A stretch of DNA of 35,783 nucleotides, taken from positions 1-35,783 of the forward strand of contig NZ_QWZQ01000033.1 of NCBI RefSeq assembly GCF_003885105.1, given 5' to 3'. Numbering within the stretch: the stretch's first letter is position 1; each line of letters begins with the position of its first letter. This stretch comes from Lactiplantibacillus garii (GTDB lineage: Bacteria > Bacillota > Bacilli > Lactobacillales > Lactobacillaceae). Positions 33,123 to 35,783 of the stretch are shown here, piece by piece. The notes beneath the pieces were generated by a model. The model did no database searches. It had not been told where the DNA came from and worked only from the letters and a program-made list of their open reading frames with translations. A program made the translations under genes and the position numbers.

Positions 33123-35273
33123 ATGCCCAAATTTTTAAAAAACACGGTTGGGAAAGTCAACACCACGCTTGGCTTTTACACCCTGACCGTGGTCTTATTT
33201 TGGCTTAAGACGTATATCGCGTACAAAACCGAATTTACCCTGGGGGTCAAGGGGGCCGTTCAGGAGTTTATTCTGTTATTAAATCCCTTCCCAACGGCCA
33301 TCGTGCTGCTAGGAATCGCGTTATACTTCCGCGGTCGCTTAAAATATTGGTTGATCATGATCATCGACGCGCTCCAAACGACCTGGTTGTTTGCCAATAT
33401 TTTGTATTACCGTGAATTTTCAGATTTCATGTCGGCCGGAGTGATCAAGAGTTCCGGCGCGGCCAGCAACAATTTAGGGACTAGTTTGGGTCAAATTATC
33501 CATGCCAGCGATTTTCTCGTTTATGCGGACGTCGTGTTACTGATTTTACTGTTAGTCTTTAAGGTCATTCGAATCGATCCGCGACCGTTTAAGTTACGCT
33601 ACGCCGCGACGTTAACCATGATCGGGGTGGCGCTGTTTGCCGTCGACCTCGGGATGTCCGAACACGACCGCTCGGACCTGTTGACGCGGACGTTTGATAA
33701 TAACTATATCGTGAAGTACTTAGGTTTAAATACTTACGCGGGTTATAGTTTTTACCAGACGGAAAAGGAAAGTGCCACCCGGGCACAGGCTAGCAGCAGC
33801 GACATGAAGAGTGTCTTAGCCTACTTAAAAAAGAACCAGGCGGGCGACAACGTGAAGTACTTTGGTAAGGCCAAGGGCAAGAACGTTTTCGTGATCCACT
33901 TGGAAAGTTTCCAACAATTTTTGATTGATTATAAGGTCGATGGGAAGGAAGTTACCCCGAACCTGAATAAGTTCTACCACGATAAGAGTACCTTGAGTTT
34001 TGACAATTTCTATCACCAAGTAGCGCAGGGGAAGACCTCTGATGCGGAAATGATGATGGAAAACTCGTTGTTCGGGTTACCGACCGGGTCCGCGATGACC
34101 CAGTACGGGACTTCCAACACCTTCCAGGCGGCCCCGGCAATCCTCTCACAAAAGGGGTACACGACGGCGGCTTTCCACGGGGACGTGGCTAGTTTCTGGA
34201 ACCGGGACAACGCGTACAAGTCGTGGGGGTATAACTACTTCTTCTATTCTTCCTACTATAAAGAGAAGGCCAACTACACGGTTGGTTACGGTTTAAAGGA
34301 TAAGATCTTCTTTAAGGATTCGGTGAAGTACCTCGAACAGTTGCCACAACCGTTCTACGCTAAGCTGATCACCCTGACCAACCATTACCCGTACACCCTG
34401 GACAAGGAGAACCAGTCGATCGCCAAAACGACGACGGGGGATTCCACGGTGGACGGCTACGTGCAAACGGCGCACTACTTGGATCAGTCCTTTGCGGAAT
34501 TCATTAGTTACTTGAAGAAGGCCGGACTGTATAAGAATAGTATGATCGTCTTGTACGGGGACCACTACGGGATTTCAAATAACCACCGGGCCGCAATTGC
34601 CCAGCTGTTGGGTAAAAAGTCGGTGACGAATTTTGACTTGGCCCAGTTCCAGAAGGTACCGTTCATGATCCATTCAGAAGGGATCGAAGGGGGCGTCAAC
34701 CACACGTATGGTGGTGAAATTGACGCGTTACCAACGATCTTTGACTTACTGGGGATCAAGAACAAGGGGTACGTTCAGTTCGGGACCGACCTACTGTCTA
34801 AGCAGCACAACCAGACCGTGGCGTTCCGAAACGGTGACTTTGTTTCGCCAACCTACACGAAGGTCGGTAGTACGGTTTACGACACCAAGACCGGGCAGAA
34901 GCTGGAGAACATGACTACGAAGCAGAAGGACGCTGTTAAAGCGATGCAAAATCACGTGACGACCGAACTCTCGTTATCCGATCGGGTCATCCAGGGTGAC
35001 TTACTCCGGTTCTACACGCCTAAGGGCTTTAAGAAGGTCAATAAGTCGGACTATAGTTACAAGGTCAACAAGACGTTAGAGTCATTAAAGAACGTCCAGA
35101 AACAGAAGAAGACGAGTCTCCTGTCTAAACGCAAGGGTAAGACTTCCGAAAGCCTCTATAAGACGGACGCACCGGAACTCTCTAGTTCCAGTGACAGTTC
35201 CAGTTCAAGTTCTAGTTCTAGTTCTAGTTCTAGTTCTAGTTCTAGTTCTAGTTCTAGTTCTAGTTCGAAATAA
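33123..35273 (+). CDS. ltaS: Lipoteichoic acid synthase (LtaS-type glycerol-phosphate transferase) with polyserine tail
   Basis: 716 residues. Five N-terminal membrane helices (about 15-33, 48-68, 75-95, 132-150, 162-177) are followed by an extracellular sulfatase-fold domain. Metal and catalytic residues line up with staphylococcal LtaS: E261 in HLESFQ, nucleophile T305 in GKTSDAE, H421 in TNHYPY, D480/H481 in LYGDHYG. An AQA motif (221-223) before SSSD may be the site where signal peptidase releases the catalytic domain, as in other LtaS proteins. It polymerises glycerol phosphate from phosphatidylglycerol onto a glycolipid anchor. The C-terminus is unusual: after a K-rich stretch come 28 serines, one aspartate and a final K, encoded largely by an AGTTCT repeat. 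GGAGGAAG precedes the ATG. Confidence 0.93.
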   Translation: MPKFLKNTVGKVNTTLGFYTLTVVLFWLKTYIAYKTEFTLGVKGAVQEFILLLNPFPTAIVLLGIALYFRGRLKYWLIMIIDALQTTWLFANILYYREFSDFMSAGVIKSSGAASNNLGTSLGQIIHASDFLVYADVVLLILLLVFKVIRIDPRPFKLRYAATLTMIGVALFAVDLGMSEHDRSDLLTRTFDNNYIVKYLGLNTYAGYSFYQTEKESATRAQASSSDMKSVLAYLKKNQAGDNVKYFGKAKGKNVFVIHLESFQQFLIDYKVDGKEVTPNLNKFYHDKSTLSFDNFYHQVAQGKTSDAEMMMENSLFGLPTGSAMTQYGTSNTFQAAPAILSQKGYTTAAFHGDVASFWNRDNAYKSWGYNYFFYSSYYKEKANYTVGYGLKDKIFFKDSVKYLEQLPQPFYAKLITLTNHYPYTLDKENQSIAKTTTGDSTVDGYVQTAHYLDQSFAEFISYLKKAGLYKNSMIVLYGDHYGISNNHRAAIAQLLGKKSVTNFDLAQFQKVPFMIHSEGIEGGVNHTYGGEIDALPTIFDLLGIKNKGYVQFGTDLLSKQHNQTVAFRNGDFVSPTYTKVGSTVYDTKTGQKLENMTTKQKDAVKAMQNHVTTELSLSDRVIQGDLLRFYTPKGFKKVNKSDYSYKVNKTLESLKNVQKQKKTSLLSKRKGKTSESLYKTDAPELSSSSDSSSSSSSSSSSSSSSSSSSSSSSSK
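35208..35267 (+). repeat. In-frame hexanucleotide tandem repeat (AGTTCT) in ltaS
   Basis: Nine perfect AGTTCT units (35208-35261) plus AGTTCG, encoding alternating AGT/TCT serines. Degenerate units (AGTTCC, AGTTCA) precede it. Each gain or loss of a unit changes the tail by two serines without shifting frame. Confidence 0.95.
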
Positions 35274-35286
35274 GCTCAACCAGCTC

Positions 35287-35317
35287 AGGAGCAGTGCGTC
35301 AGCACTGCTCCTTTTTT
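35287..35317 (+). terminator. Terminator of ltaS
   Basis: AGGAGCAGTGC (35287-35297) with GCACTGCTCCT (35302-35312), 4-nt loop, then TTTTT. Confidence 0.93.
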
Positions 35318-35421
35318 GTGCGGTGATTTTTGACCGGCGAGCTTTTAAATATTCATTTAGGTAAAAGCGTGCACGGATGGGGGGTGTTTTGAAAAAAACT
35401 GAGAATTGTTGTAAGTTTTAC

Positions 35422-35450
35422 TTGTATTTAGGATTAAAACCCCGTAGAAT
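35422..35450 (+). promoter_or_regulatory. Possible distal rRNA promoter
   Basis: TTGTAT (35422-35427), 17-bp spacer, TAGAAT (35445-35450). It lies upstream of the two stronger rrn promoters; tentative. Confidence 0.45.
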
Positions 35451-35510
35451 ATAGTCTGTTGCGGTAATCCCGAGCAAAGCTAGTTTTTCAAAATTAATTG
35501 AAAAAAGTGC

Positions 35511-35539
35511 TTGACCCGGGTCGCGATTATTGATATTAT
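35511..35539 (+). promoter_or_regulatory. rRNA operon promoter P1
   Basis: -35 TTGACC (35511-35516), 17-bp spacer, extended -10 TGATATTAT (-10 at 35534-35539). Confidence 0.8.
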
Positions 35540-35647
35540 ATTTCTTGTCGTTAAGAGCGACATGCAACATTACTCATTATTATGAATATATCAAACGATG
35601 AGAACCATTACATTGAATGTTTATTCAAAATAATTTATAAAAAGATG

Positions 35648-35676
35648 TTGACAGGTTGTTCTGATGATGATAAACT
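35648..35676 (+). promoter_or_regulatory. rRNA operon promoter P2
   Basis: -35 TTGACA (35648-35653), 17-bp spacer, extended -10 TGATAAACT (-10 at 35671-35676). Confidence 0.8.
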
Positions 35677-35783
35677 TTAATAGTTGCGTTGAGGTAATCA
35701 ACTTAACGAATTAGACCTTTGAAAACTGAACAAAGTTTCGACGAATCAAATGTGTAGGGTCTCTTGAACTTGATTCAAGAGCA
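35677..35783 (+). other. rRNA leader preceding a 16S gene outside the window
   Basis: CCTTTGAAAACTGAACAAAG (35716-35735) is the boxA-like antitermination segment typical of lactobacillar and Bacillus rRNA leaders. A hairpin CTCTTGAA/TTCAAGAG (35761-35768, 35774-35781) ends the window. The 16S 5' end is not reached. Confidence 0.75.

Noticed and set aside
35172-35267. Short tandem repeat considered as CRISPR or a mobile-element signature
   Set aside because: The unit is six bases, in frame in ltaS and without spacers; it is a coding microsatellite.

Overview
The window looks like a chromosomal segment of a Lactobacillaceae member (Firmicutes). The evidence is AGGAGG-type ribosome sites, a lactobacillar L-2-hydroxyisocaproate dehydrogenase, ClpE behind a CtsR box, Gram-positive HPr (H15/S46) with EI, an LtaS-type lipoteichoic acid (LTA) synthase, MucBP-domain and DUF1634/DUF1797 proteins, and a closing rRNA leader of the lactobacillar type. 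Coding DNA is visibly GC-rich for this family (many GCC, CCG, GTC codons). I do not assign a species. Gene content looks core-genomic. No prophage, insertion sequence, CRISPR array or tRNA was seen. The truncated gene at the left edge is clearly more AT-rich than the rest.

Layout. 1-5100: end of an AT-rich membrane protein, then L-HicDH (-), an AI-2E family permease (+), short-form 6-phosphogluconate dehydrogenase (-) and a glutathione-reductase-like flavoenzyme (-). 5300-7930: release factor 3 and a GlcU/RbsU-type sugar permease. 8266-11822: a secreted propeller-like protein with a very basic linker, a MucBP/SH3-like protein without a signal peptide, and a divergent LysR regulator. 12051-13273: TauE/SafE exporter plus DUF1634 partner. 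13659-19482: complete oppABCDF oligopeptide importer. 19569-20795: GNAT acetyltransferase and a MarR regulator with a long leader. 21114-23339: ClpE (-). 23840-26181: a small conserved-looking ORF and ptsHI. 26689-29950: three-gene glycolipid operon (two glycosyltransferases and a flippase-like protein). 30037-32968: DacA, PatA-like aminotransferase, DUF1797 protein. 33123-35273: LtaS-type enzyme with a polyserine tail. 35400-35783: tandem promoters and leader of an rRNA operon whose 16S gene starts beyond the window.

How the genes work together. The right half has an envelope theme. The two glycosyltransferases are expected to make mono- then diglucosyl-diacylglycerol, the usual LTA anchor; the flippase-like protein could move it; LtaS polymerises glycerol phosphate outside; DacA trims peptidoglycan. 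OppABCDF imports peptides and ptsHI energises sugar uptake. The regulatory sites are unusually readable: a CtsR box at clpE, several perfect short palindromes at other promoters, a 5'-terminal stem-loop in the oppA mRNA, and a long inverted repeat in the marR leader. I found no clearly new multi-gene system. The best leads are the signal-less MucBP protein beside a LysR gene, the flippase-like gene in the glycolipid operon, the His-lacking flavoenzyme, the polycationic secreted protein, and several structured intergenic elements.
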